64,000 nucleotides of DNA from JAHEJN01 sp963787285. GTDB lineage: Bacteria > Actinomycetota > Acidimicrobiia > Acidimicrobiales > JAHEJN01. The translations under genes were made by a program, and so were the position numbers. The notes beneath the pieces were generated by a model that was not told the DNA's origin, ran no database searches, and saw only the letters and a program-made list of their open reading frames with translations. Every line of letters starts with the position of its first letter. Position 1 is the first letter of the stretch. The stretch covers positions 62,001 through 126,000 of the forward strand of contig CAWBCM010000006.1 in NCBI GenBank assembly GCA_963787285.1. The letters are read 5' to 3'. Positions 1-7,679 of this stretch are shown here, one piece after another.

Positions 1-2
1 TC

Positions 3-788
3 CTGAGCCAGATGACCGAATCGGGGGTCGACTACGCGTCGGCGCTGGCCGAGGCGCAGAGTCTCGGCTACGCCGAGCGCGACCCGACCGCCGACGTCGA
101 GGGGTTCGACGCTGCGGCCAAAGCGGCCATCATCGCCACCATCGCTTTCGGCGTCGACGTGGTGGCCGGCGACGTCTATCACGAAGGAATCGCCAACGTC
201 ACCAGTACCGACATCGACTTCGCCCATCGTCTCGGCTACATCGTCAAGCTGCTGGCCATCGTCGAACGACGGGGCGACGCGGTGGCGGTGCGCGTGCACC
301 CGACCATGTTGCCCATGGCGCACCCCCTCGCCTCGGTTCGCGACAGCTTCAACGCCGTGTTCATCGAGGGCGACGCCGTGGGCGAGCTCATGTTGTACGG
401 CCGCGGCGCCGGCGGCCCCCCGACGGCGTCGGCTGCCTTCGGCGATCTCCTCGATGCGGCCCGCAACCTGGTCGTCGGGACCTCTCGGGCGGTCGGAACC
501 TTCCCGCGAGCCGAGATCGTGCCCATCGACGACCTCGAGTCCGACTTCTACCTCAATGTCGACGTCACGGATCGACCCGGCGTGCTCGCCGAGGTGGCCG
601 GTGTGCTCGGGGCCCACGGGGTGTCGATCGGGTCGATGGAGCAGATCGGCCTCGGCGAGCGGGCCCGGATCATCTTCATCACCCACCGTGCTTCCGAACG
701 TGCCCTCCAGGCGACCCTGCGAGATCTTCGTCAGCTCGACAGCGTCGGTCAGATCAACGGTGTGCTGCGGGTCATCGGTGACGACTGA
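3..788 (+). CDS. hom: Homoserine dehydrogenase, C-terminal part (5' end outside window)
   Basis: The reading frame is already open at the first bases, so the N-terminal NAD(P)-binding domain lies upstream of the window. What remains is the catalytic part (motifs KAAIIATIAFG and DIDFAHRLGYIVKLLAI, the family's substrate-binding and catalytic helix) and a C-terminal ACT domain from about residue 180 of the visible part (YLNVDVTDRPGVLAEVAGVL), which in this family mediates feedback control by threonine. The enzyme reduces aspartate semialdehyde to homoserine. The next gene (thrC) starts at a GTG inside its last codons, so the two are translationally linked. Confidence is high; only the start is missing. 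Confidence 0.95.
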   Translation: MSQMTESGVDYASALAEAQSLGYAERDPTADVEGFDAAAKAAIIATIAFGVDVVAGDVYHEGIANVTSTDIDFAHRLGYIVKLLAIVERRGDAVAVRVHPTMLPMAHPLASVRDSFNAVFIEGDAVGELMLYGRGAGGPPTASAAFGDLLDAARNLVVGTSRAVGTFPRAEIVPIDDLESDFYLNVDVTDRPGVLAEVAGVLGAHGVSIGSMEQIGLGERARIIFITHRASERALQATLRDLRQLDSVGQINGVLRVIGDD

Positions 789-2189
789 GCGTCCGCTGCC
801 CTACGTCTCCACGAGAGGCTCGAGTCCCGAGCTCGCCTTCACCGACACCATGCTCGGTGGTCTGGCACCCGACGGCGGGCTGTACGTGCCCGCCCACTGG
901 CCGGCTCTCGGGACCTCGATGGAGGCGGCCGACGACGGTTACGTCGCCCTCGCCCGACGCGTCATGTGGCCCTTCGTGTCGGGCACGCTCGATCGGCGAG
1001 CCTTCGACGACGCCGTGGCCGACGCCTACGCCACCTTCGACATCGACGATGTCGTCTCGTTCATCGAGCTGGGCGACGACGTCCACCTCGTCGAGCTGTT
1101 CCACGGACCCACGCTGGCGTTCAAGGACGTGGCCCTGCAGCTGCTGGGTCGGTTGTTCGACATCGAGCTCGACCCGACGCAGCGAACGGGTCACCATCGT
1201 CGGGGCCACGTCGGGCGACACCGGGTCGGCGGCCATCGAGGCCTGCCGCGATCGCGAGACCGTCGACATCGTGATCCTGCACCCGGCCGGTCGGGTGTCG
1301 GAGGTGCAGCGTCGGCAGATGACCACCGTCGACGCCGCCCAACGTGCACAACATCGCCGTCGAAGGGACCTTCGACGACTGCCAGGACCTGGTCAAGGCC
1401 ATGTTCGCCGACGTGGCCTTCCGCGATCGCGTGCGGCTGTCGGCGGTGAACTCGATCAACTGGGCGCGCGTCATGGCCCAGATCGTGTACTACGTCTGGG
1501 CGGCGCATCGTCTCGGTCCCCGCACCACCTTCACTGTGCCCACCGGGAACTTCGGCAATGTCTTCGCCGGCGAGGCGGCCCGCGCGCATGGGGCTCGCCG
1601 TCGGTCGGCTTCCTCGTCGCGCGCAATCGCAACGACATCCTCACCCGGTTCTTCGCCGGCGGCGCCATCGAGCATCGCCGAGGTGCAGCCCTCACTGTCG
1701 CCGAGCATGGACATCCAGGTGTCGCGCAACCTCGAACGGCTGCTCTTCGAGCTGTACGACCGCGACGGGGCCGCGGTGGCCGAGCTGATGGGCGGCTTCC
1801 GTGCCGACGGACGGGCGGCGGTCGACCGACAGTGTGTCGCACGGCTCGGCGGCCAGTGGCACGGCGACCGCCTCGACGACGACGAGACCCTGACCGTCAT
1901 CGCCGACACGCACCGACGGCACGGTCTGCTCATCGATCCCCACACTGCCGTCGGCCTCGGTGCGGCCCGACGACGTCGACACGACTTCGACGGACCGATG
2001 GTCGTGCTCGCCACCGCCCACCCGGCCAAGTTCCCCGACGCGGTCGAACAGGCCACCGGGATCCGGCCCGCGCTCCCCGAGCGGCTCGCCGACCTGTTCG
2101 ACCGCCCCGAGACCTTCGTCGTCCTGCCCGCCGACCTCGGCACGCTTCAGGCTCATGTGGAGTCGCTCATCGCCCCGCACATGGGCTAG
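778..2189 (+). pseudogene. thrC: Threonine synthase, interrupted by about five single-base insertions
   Basis: PLP enzyme converting O-phosphohomoserine to threonine. It starts at GTG 778, overlapping the hom stop by 11 bases. Homology runs through the whole region but changes frame repeatedly: LVELFHGPTLAFKDVALQLL in frame 1, ERVTIVGATSGDTGSAAIEA in frame 2, NSINWARVMAQIVYYVWA and PTGNFGNVFAGEAAR in frame 3, LVARNRNDILTRFF in frame 2, then LSPSMDIQVSRNLERLLFEL to the stop in frame 3. Each change fits one extra base: in CCC 1173-1175, CCC 1338-1340, GGGG 1590-1593, CC near 1612 and CC near 1678. Removing these restores about 470 residues with the PLP lysine motif (LAFKD) intact. Read as drawn the gene is dead; assembly error is the likelier explanation because threonine synthesis is otherwise present. 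Confidence 0.85.
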
Positions 2190-2240
2190 ACGGCTCGGCG
2201 AGTGCACGATCGGCGCATCGAGCTGGCACAATCAGCGACC

Positions 2241-3399
2241 GTGAAGTACGTCGTCTGTGTGCCCGACGGATGTGCCGACGAGCCGGTCCCCGAGCTCGAC
2301 GGGCGCACTCCGCTCGAGGTCGCCCACACCCCCGTCCTCGACTCGCTCGCCGCCCGCGGCGTGGTCGGGCAGCGCCGCGGTCATCCCGCCGGGTCTTCCT
2401 CCCGGTAGCGACGTCGGCAACATGTCGATCCTCGGCTACGACCCCACGACGTTCCACACCGGGCGTGCCCCCATCGAGGCTGCGGCCATGGGGTTGCGCA
2501 TCGACGCCGAGCACGTGGCCTACCGGTGCAATCTGGTCACCGTCGACGACGCCGGCGTCATGGTCGACTTCACCGGCGGGCATCCCGACAGCGCGGTTGC
2601 CGCCGAGGTGATCGCCGCCCTCGATCGCGAGCTCGGCGGCGACGTGACGTTTCACGCCGGCGTGCAGTACCGCCACTCGATGGTGGCGCCGGTCGCCTTC
2701 GCCGAGGCCGAGTGCGTGCCCCCCCACGACTTCACCGGCCGGGTCGCACCCGGACCCGTCGGTGCCGCAGCCGGCGCCCTCGACGAGCTGATGCAGCTCT
2801 CGCGTGCGGTGCTGGCCGACTTCGGTCTCGCGGCCAACCAGATCTGGCTCTGGGGTCAGGGGCGCCAACCGGACATGCCGGCGTTCCGCGATCACCATGG
2901 CGTCGAGGCCGGCCTGGTGACCGCCGTCGACCTCGTGCGCGGACTGGGTGTCCTCACCGACATGACGGTGGCCACCGTCGAGGGGGCGACGGCCTGGTAC
3001 GACACGAACTACGAGGGCAAGCGTGATGCGGCCCTCGACGGGTTGGCGTCGGGCCTCGATCTGTTCGTGATCCACGTCGAGGCGAGCGACGAGGCCGGCC
3101 ATGCCGGCGATGTGGCCGAGAAGGTCCGGGCGCTCGAGAACTGGGACCGCCGGATCCTCGCCGATCTGGTCACCGGGCTCGACTCGATGGGGCCCTGGCG
3201 CCTGCTGTTGCTTCCCGACCACGCCACACCTCTCGCCCGCCGCACCCATACCACCGAGCCCGTGCCCTACCTGATGGTGAGCTCGGAAGCCGCCGGGCCC
3301 GGCGGCACCTACAGCGAAGCCGGTATCGCCGACCTCACCCCGACGCCCGGACATCTGCTGATGCGGGCGCTGGTCGGCGCTGCGGTCGTGTCGACCTGA
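2241..3399 (+). CDS. ApgM-family phosphotransferase, probable homoserine kinase (one frameshift)
   Basis: The protein begins at GTG 2241 (VKYVVCVPDGCADEPVPELD) and belongs to the alkaline-phosphatase-superfamily ApgM group (cofactor-independent phosphoglycerate mutase, archaeal type): metal-binding DG near the start, PPGSDVGNMSILGYDP after the frameshift, HVEASDEAGHAGD and LLPDHATPLARRTHT near the C-terminus. An extra G in GGG 2367-2369 shifts the frame; without it the sequence reads VVGSAAVIPPGLPPGSDVG as in homologues. Placement directly after hom and thrC, with no GHMP-type thrB visible, suggests it is the ApgM-like homoserine kinase (ThrB2) reported in Desulfovibrio and Bacteroides. Phosphoglycerate mutase activity is the alternative; sequence alone does not decide. 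Confidence 0.8.
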
Positions 3400-3436
3400 G
3401 GGACATCCTTGGGCGCTGCGGTTGTGTCGACCTGAG
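3376..3436 (+). repeat. Imperfect 25-bp direct repeat across the stop codon of the ApgM-like gene
   Basis: Bases 3376-3400 contain the last codons and stop of the ApgM-like gene (ggcgctgcggtcgtgtcgac, then ctgag). The same 25 bases recur at 3412-3436 with one C/T difference, a 36-bp period. It looks like a recent slippage or tandem duplication in the rho upstream region. No function is evident. Confidence 0.75.
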
Positions 3437-3585
3437 CGCGCTGGCTACGCTCCGCACGTTGCCCATCGGGCGTCGACCACATCTGCCCGTTCGCACCGGC
3501 CGTCAGCGCACTCTGCGTCGCACCGTCCGCAACGCTCGCCACTCTCCGACTGCACCCGCAGCCACCGAACCGCACCCGAGGTGTC

Positions 3586-5136
3586 ATGGCTACCACCGAA
3601 CTGAGCCGCTCGACCTTGCTCCGCAAGGATCGCGACGAGCTCGTCACCATTGCTCAGGCCATGGGCGCCAAGCCCGGATCGCGAACCCGCAAGGCCCAAG
3701 TGGTCGACATGATCCTGCGGCTGGCGGGTGTCGACGAGAACGGTGAGACGAACTCCGAGGACGCTTCCGACAGCGACGAGTCCACCGACGCCGAGGCGGC
3801 CTCGGACAGCGATGAGTCCACCGACGCCGAGGCGACCTCGGACGACAACGAGTCCACCGACGCCGAAATCGACAGCGATGCCGACGCGAACGCCGACGAG
3901 ACCGATGCCGACGACGACGGCGACGACGACGGCGGATCAGGGAGTGGCTCCGACGATGCCGAGTCGAGCGAGAGCGCGAACCGCCGCCGGCGCCGACGCC
4001 GCGGTCGTGATCGTGACAACGAACAGCACGACACCGAGCCGGTGGAGGTGGCGGGGTACCTCGACCTACGCGACGACGGATACGGCTTCCTGCGCATCGG
4101 CGGTGCTGCACCCACCCGGCGTGACGTGTACGTCTCGGTGAAGCAGGTTCGTCTGAACGGGCTGCGCAAGGGCGATCACCTGACCGGCAGAGCCCGGCCG
4201 GCCAACCGCAACGAGAAGAACCCGGCACTCGTCGAGATCGACTCCGTCAACGGCGGCGACGCCGACATCGCCCGCGACCGTGACCGCTTCGACGAGCTCA
4301 CACCGGTGGTGCCGCACGAGCGAATCTCCCTCGACATGGCCGGCAACACCACGGCCCGTGCCATCGACGTGTTGGCTCCGATCGGCCTCGGCCAGCGAGT
4401 TCTGGTGAAGGCTCCGCCCCGGTCCGGCCGTACCGAGGTGCTCACCGCCATCGGTCAGGCCATCGCGGCGAGCCGTCCCGACGACACGCTGTTCGTCGTC
4501 CTGATCGACGAGCGCCCCGAAGACGTCACCGTCGTGGCGAGGGCGCTCGAAACCGCCGAGATGATCTCGTCGACCTTCGACCGGCCCGCCGAGGAACACG
4601 TGATGGTGGCCGAGATGGCGATCGAACGGGCCAAACGCCTGGTCGAGTCGGGGGAGAACGTCGTAGTGCTCTTCGACGGGCTCAGCCGCCTCGCCCGAGC
4701 CAGCAATCTGGCGGCGCCGACCACCGGGCGCACGCTCGCCGGCGGCATCGACGCCAGTGCCGTTCTGGCGCCGCGCCGGCTCTTCGGAGCCGCGCGTTGC
4801 ATCGAGGGCGGGGGCTCGCTCACCCTGATCGCCACCGCGACATGCGACACCGGTTCGGCCATCGACGAACTGGTGTCGGGGGAGCTGAGTGGAAAGGCCA
4901 ACACCGAGATCCGCCTCGACCGCACTCTTGCCATGCACCGCGTCTTCCCGGCCATCACGGTCGACCAGACGTCGAGCCTGAACCTCGAGTCCCTCGTCGA
5001 CGACACGACGCTCGGGCAGGTCCGCACGCTGCGGCAGTCGCTGCCCGAGGGCACCGGCATCACTCGCCTGGTCGAGATGATCGAGGCCCACCCCACCACC
5101 GAGTCGACGCTGGCGTCGGTCGAGGGCCAACGGTGA
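3586..5136 (+). CDS. rho: Transcription termination factor Rho, divergent, P-loop lysine replaced by arginine
   Basis: Homohexameric RNA helicase that terminates transcription. In order: Rho N-terminal domain (about 1-50), an acidic Ser/Asp/Glu repeat insert (about 58-125), an Arg-rich patch (RRRRRRRGRDR), the RNA-binding cold-shock domain (GYLDLRDDGYGFLRIGG ... DVYVSVKQVRLNGLRKGD), and the RecA-like motor from about 230. The Walker A segment reads APPRSGRT (276-283) where typical Rho has APPKAGKT, so both lysines are arginine, including the nucleotide-binding one (R282). The Walker B neighbourhood is FDGLSRLARA instead of LDSITRLARA, and the R-loop is GSAIDELVSGELSGKAN (about 423-439) rather than the usual form with EEFKGTGN. 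DERPED and FGAARCIEGGGSLT remain Rho-like. Its position before rpmE is that of the housekeeping rho. Identity is secure; activity is uncertain. Confidence 0.9.
   Translation: MATTELSRSTLLRKDRDELVTIAQAMGAKPGSRTRKAQVVDMILRLAGVDENGETNSEDASDSDESTDAEAASDSDESTDAEATSDDNESTDAEIDSDADANADETDADDDGDDDGGSGSGSDDAESSESANRRRRRRRGRDRDNEQHDTEPVEVAGYLDLRDDGYGFLRIGGAAPTRRDVYVSVKQVRLNGLRKGDHLTGRARPANRNEKNPALVEIDSVNGGDADIARDRDRFDELTPVVPHERISLDMAGNTTARAIDVLAPIGLGQRVLVKAPPRSGRTEVLTAIGQAIAASRPDDTLFVVLIDERPEDVTVVARALETAEMISSTFDRPAEEHVMVAEMAIERAKRLVESGENVVVLFDGLSRLARASNLAAPTTGRTLAGGIDASAVLAPRRLFGAARCIEGGGSLTLIATATCDTGSAIDELVSGELSGKANTEIRLDRTLAMHRVFPAITVDQTSSLNLESLVDDTTLGQVRTLRQSLPEGTGITRLVEMIEAHPTTESTLASVEGQR
3763..3867 (+). 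repeat. Three 36-bp tandem repeats encoding the acidic insert of Rho
   Basis: Three units (3763-3795, 3799-3831, 3835-3867, separated by GCG codons) encode a 12-residue motif close to SDSDESTDAEA. They lie inside the N-terminal insert of Rho. Intrinsically disordered inserts at this position are known in actinobacterial Rho proteins; the repeat structure suggests variable length between strains. Confidence 0.8.
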
Positions 5137-5211
5137 GCGTTCCGCGACCGTTTCGGTCACAACTCCGTTAGCATTACGGGTCGGTTTCCCCTCGCTCGTC
5201 TCGGAGACGTC

Positions 5212-5487
5212 ATGAAGAACGGCATTCACCCCACGTACCGCCCCGTCGTGTTCCACGACATCGCCTCGGGCGAGCAGTTCCTCACGCAGTCGACCATCGA
5301 GGCAAGGGAGACCGTCACGATCGAAGGCGTCGAGTACCCCATGGCGAAGGTCGACATCTCCAGCGCGAGCCACCCGTTCTTCACGGGCACGATGACCATC
5401 GTCGACACCGCCGGACGGGTCGAGCGCTTCGAGCGCCGTTACGGACGACGCCGCAAGTCCGCCGGCAGCTCCACCGAAGAGAGCTGA
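5212..5487 (+). CDS. rpmE2: 50S ribosomal protein L31 type B (zinc-independent)
   Basis: This 91-residue ribosomal protein begins MKNGIHPTYRPVVFHDIASG and contains EYPMAKVDISSASHPFFTG and VERFERRYGRR, the signature of type B L31. There is no CxxC zinc-binding pair, so it is the zinc-free (C-minus) version. It follows rho by 75 bases, the usual actinobacterial rho-rpmE order. A short inverted repeat (gaccg-ttt-cggtc, about 5146-5158) lies between the two genes but has no T-run. The C-terminus carries a short Ser-rich extension. In many bacteria type B paralogues are Zur-controlled, but no Zur box was recognised here. Confidence 0.93.
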   Translation: MKNGIHPTYRPVVFHDIASGEQFLTQSTIEARETVTIEGVEYPMAKVDISSASHPFFTGTMTIVDTAGRVERFERRYGRRRKSAGSSTEES

Positions 5488-5509
5488 TCACCCGCTTCGG
5501 GGGTCAGCG

Positions 5510-6475
5510 GTGACCCTCGACGACGACCGTATCGGCGCCCTGGCCGCGGTCAAGCTGCGCGGCCTGCTTCGTGGCCACACCGCGACCGATCTCGATCCCG
5601 CCCCCTCGGGATCGCGCGCCGTCGTGCGTCTCGACGATCGGCTCTGGGTCTACCAGCCTCGATCGGCCGAATCGGTGTTGGCGGCCGCTCTCCTGCTCGC
5701 CGCGACCCGCCTGACGCCCCGCCTGGCCGTCGTCGTCGACGACGTGCCCGCATCCTTGCCGCACTCCCTGCGGGGTCTGCGCAACGTCGAGGCCTATCGT
5801 TCGGTCGGCACCGAGCTGGTCCCGATCGAGGCCACGGTGGCACCCGTGGCTCCCGCCCCGCCCCTCGATCATCCGCTGTTGCCGGTGCTGGAGTCGGCCG
5901 GTCTCGACGTGGTGCCCGATCACGGGGTCTGGCTCGGCGAGATCCACGGCTTGGAGGTCGTCCGTCTCGGTCCCGCCGATCACGAGCTGCAGCTCGGCGT
6001 GGGCGCCTTCGATCGTGGCGCGTTCGAGGCGCTGTACCCCGACCAGTCGCCGATCGACGCCCTTCCGCGAGTGATCGCCCAGGTGCGCGGACACCGCCAT
6101 CGTGGGGCGTCCCCGCACCTGCTGAATCGTCTGGTGCGAGAGCGTTGGATCCGGGCCGAAATCTGTGCACGGCCCGCAGCGGTCGGTCTCGACCGCGCCG
6201 TGCCGATCGCCGGACTCACCCGCCGACCCGGCCTCCACGCAACCGTGCCCGACGCCGCCTCGGGCGCCGTGGGCGACGAACGCGTACTCGTCGTCACCGG
6301 TGTGGGCGTCGACCCCCAGACCGTGGCGGTTGCCGCGGCACTCTCGATGAGGGAGGGTTCGGATCGCGTGATCATCGTCGTGCCCCATCGCGATCGCCAC
6401 GACGCGGTCGTGAGTGCCGCGCAGTTCTTGACGACACCGACCGAGGTCGTCGGTGTCGACCCGCCATGGGAATGA
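5510..6475 (+). CDS. Conserved hypothetical protein, 321 residues
   Basis: Starts at GTG 5510, 22 bases after rpmE2. I do not recognise the family. The sequence is Ala/Val/Arg-rich and soluble-looking, with no signal peptide or convincing membrane helix. The first 70 residues (KLRGLLRGHTATDLDPAPSG, then SRAVVRLDDRLWVYQPRSAE) resemble an alpha/beta fold, and the C-terminal third has another alpha/beta-like stretch (ERVLVVTGVGVDPQTVAVAA ... DRVIIVVPHRDRHDAVV). It ends just before galK, and its spacing suggests co-transcription with rpmE2 or galK. Codon usage looks like that of its neighbours. Function unknown. Confidence 0.7.
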   Translation: MTLDDDRIGALAAVKLRGLLRGHTATDLDPAPSGSRAVVRLDDRLWVYQPRSAESVLAAALLLAATRLTPRLAVVVDDVPASLPHSLRGLRNVEAYRSVGTELVPIEATVAPVAPAPPLDHPLLPVLESAGLDVVPDHGVWLGEIHGLEVVRLGPADHELQLGVGAFDRGAFEALYPDQSPIDALPRVIAQVRGHRHRGASPHLLNRLVRERWIRAEICARPAAVGLDRAVPIAGLTRRPGLHATVPDAASGAVGDERVLVVTGVGVDPQTVAVAAALSMREGSDRVIIVVPHRDRHDAVVSAAQFLTTPTEVVGVDPPWE

Positions 6476-6521
6476 GCGAGTCGACCGTCGTGGGTCGCGG
6501 CGACCAGTAGGGTTCCGGGCC

Positions 6522-7661
6522 GTGGCCCCAATCGCTCCCTCGGCGTCGACCCGAGCCGCCGAGCTCCATCGAGCGCGCTGGGGCGATGCCTCACTCGTCG
6601 TGCGTGCGCCCGGCCGCGTGAATCTCATCGGGGAGCACACCGACTACAACGACGGCTTCGCCCTGCCCATGGCGCTGCCCTTCGACACCGTCCTGGCCGT
6701 CAGCGCCAGAGCGGGGAGCGACGTGGAGGTGGTGTCGGAGGGCTTCGGATCGGTGACCATCCAGCCGTCGGTTCGCGCCCACGACGTGCCGTCGTGGGCG
6801 CTGTACATTGCCGGGGCCATCTGGCTGCTCCACGAGATGGGCGTCGACGCCGGCGGCTGGCGCGCCGCAGTGAGCAGCGACATCCCTGCCGGTGCCAGCC
6901 TGTCGTCGTCGGCCGCCATCGAGGTGGCCACCATCCTTGCGGTGCTGGAACAACGGAGTCTGGCTTGGGAGCCGCTCGACATCGCGCGACTCGGGCAGCG
7001 GGTCGAGAACGAGATCGTGGGTCTGCCGAGTGGGATCATGGACCAGTTCATCTCGGCGGGTGCGGTCGCAGGCCACGCGAGCCTGCTCGACTCGCGACGT
7101 CTCACCCTCACCCCCTGTCCGATCCCCTCCGACGTCAAGGTCGCGGTGATGGACACCGGAACCCGCCGCCGACTGGCCGGAGGCGCCTACGCCGATCGTC
7201 GCAACGCCTGCCGTCGCGCCGCCGAGCTCCTGGGCGTCTCGGCACTTCGCGACGCCACCGTCGAGCAGCTCGACACGCTTCGTGGCGACCACCCGGTCGA
7301 ATGGCGGCGGGCCCGCCACGTGGTGAGCGAGAACGAACGCACCCTCCTCGCGGCCGGCGCCATGCGCAACGATCGCAGCCGCGAGCTCGGAGAGCTGATG
7401 AGCCAGAGCCACGCGAGCCTTCGGGATGACTTCGAGGTGTCCTCGGCTGCCCTCGACGAGATCGTGACGGTGGCGGAGCAGTCACCCGGGTGCCTCGGCG
7501 CCCGGATGACCGGAGGCGGGTTCGCGGGCTGTGCCGTTGCTCTCATCGACGTCGGTGCCGTCGACACCTTCGGTGAGCACGTGGTGGCCGACTACGCCCA
7601 CGAGGATCACACGGCCACGGTGTGGATCTGCGACGCTTCCGCCGGGGCGGCGCGGGTCTGA
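6522..7661 (+). CDS. galK: Galactokinase
   Basis: GHMP-superfamily kinase phosphorylating galactose to galactose-1-phosphate (Leloir pathway). The family signature GRVNLIGEHTDYNDG is at residues 31-45, the GHMP ATP-binding loop IPAGASLSSSAAIEVA is near 125, GLPSGIMDQFISAGA follows, and the C-terminal MTGGGFAGCAVAL motif is intact. At 379 residues it has normal length. GTG 6522 is preferred over the ATG at 6453, which would overlap the preceding gene and place unrelated residues before the conserved start. It converges with a beta-galactosidase gene 18 bases downstream, so lactose or beta-galactoside cleavage and galactose phosphorylation are encoded side by side although no galT/galE is seen. 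Confidence 0.95.
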   Translation: MAPIAPSASTRAAELHRARWGDASLVVRAPGRVNLIGEHTDYNDGFALPMALPFDTVLAVSARAGSDVEVVSEGFGSVTIQPSVRAHDVPSWALYIAGAIWLLHEMGVDAGGWRAAVSSDIPAGASLSSSAAIEVATILAVLEQRSLAWEPLDIARLGQRVENEIVGLPSGIMDQFISAGAVAGHASLLDSRRLTLTPCPIPSDVKVAVMDTGTRRRLAGGAYADRRNACRRAAELLGVSALRDATVEQLDTLRGDHPVEWRRARHVVSENERTLLAAGAMRNDRSRELGELMSQSHASLRDDFEVSSAALDEIVTVAEQSPGCLGARMTGGGFAGCAVALIDVGAVDTFGEHVVADYAHEDHTATVWICDASAGAARV

Positions 7662-7679
7662 ATCCGACATCCGTCGAGG

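Noticed and set aside
857..2611. Long 584-residue reading frame through thrC
   Set aside because: Only two short stretches belong to threonine synthase; the rest is an out-of-frame shadow created by high GC.
5144..5160. Intrinsic terminator between rho and rpmE2
   Set aside because: The hairpin is only five to six pairs and has no T-run; kept only as a remark.
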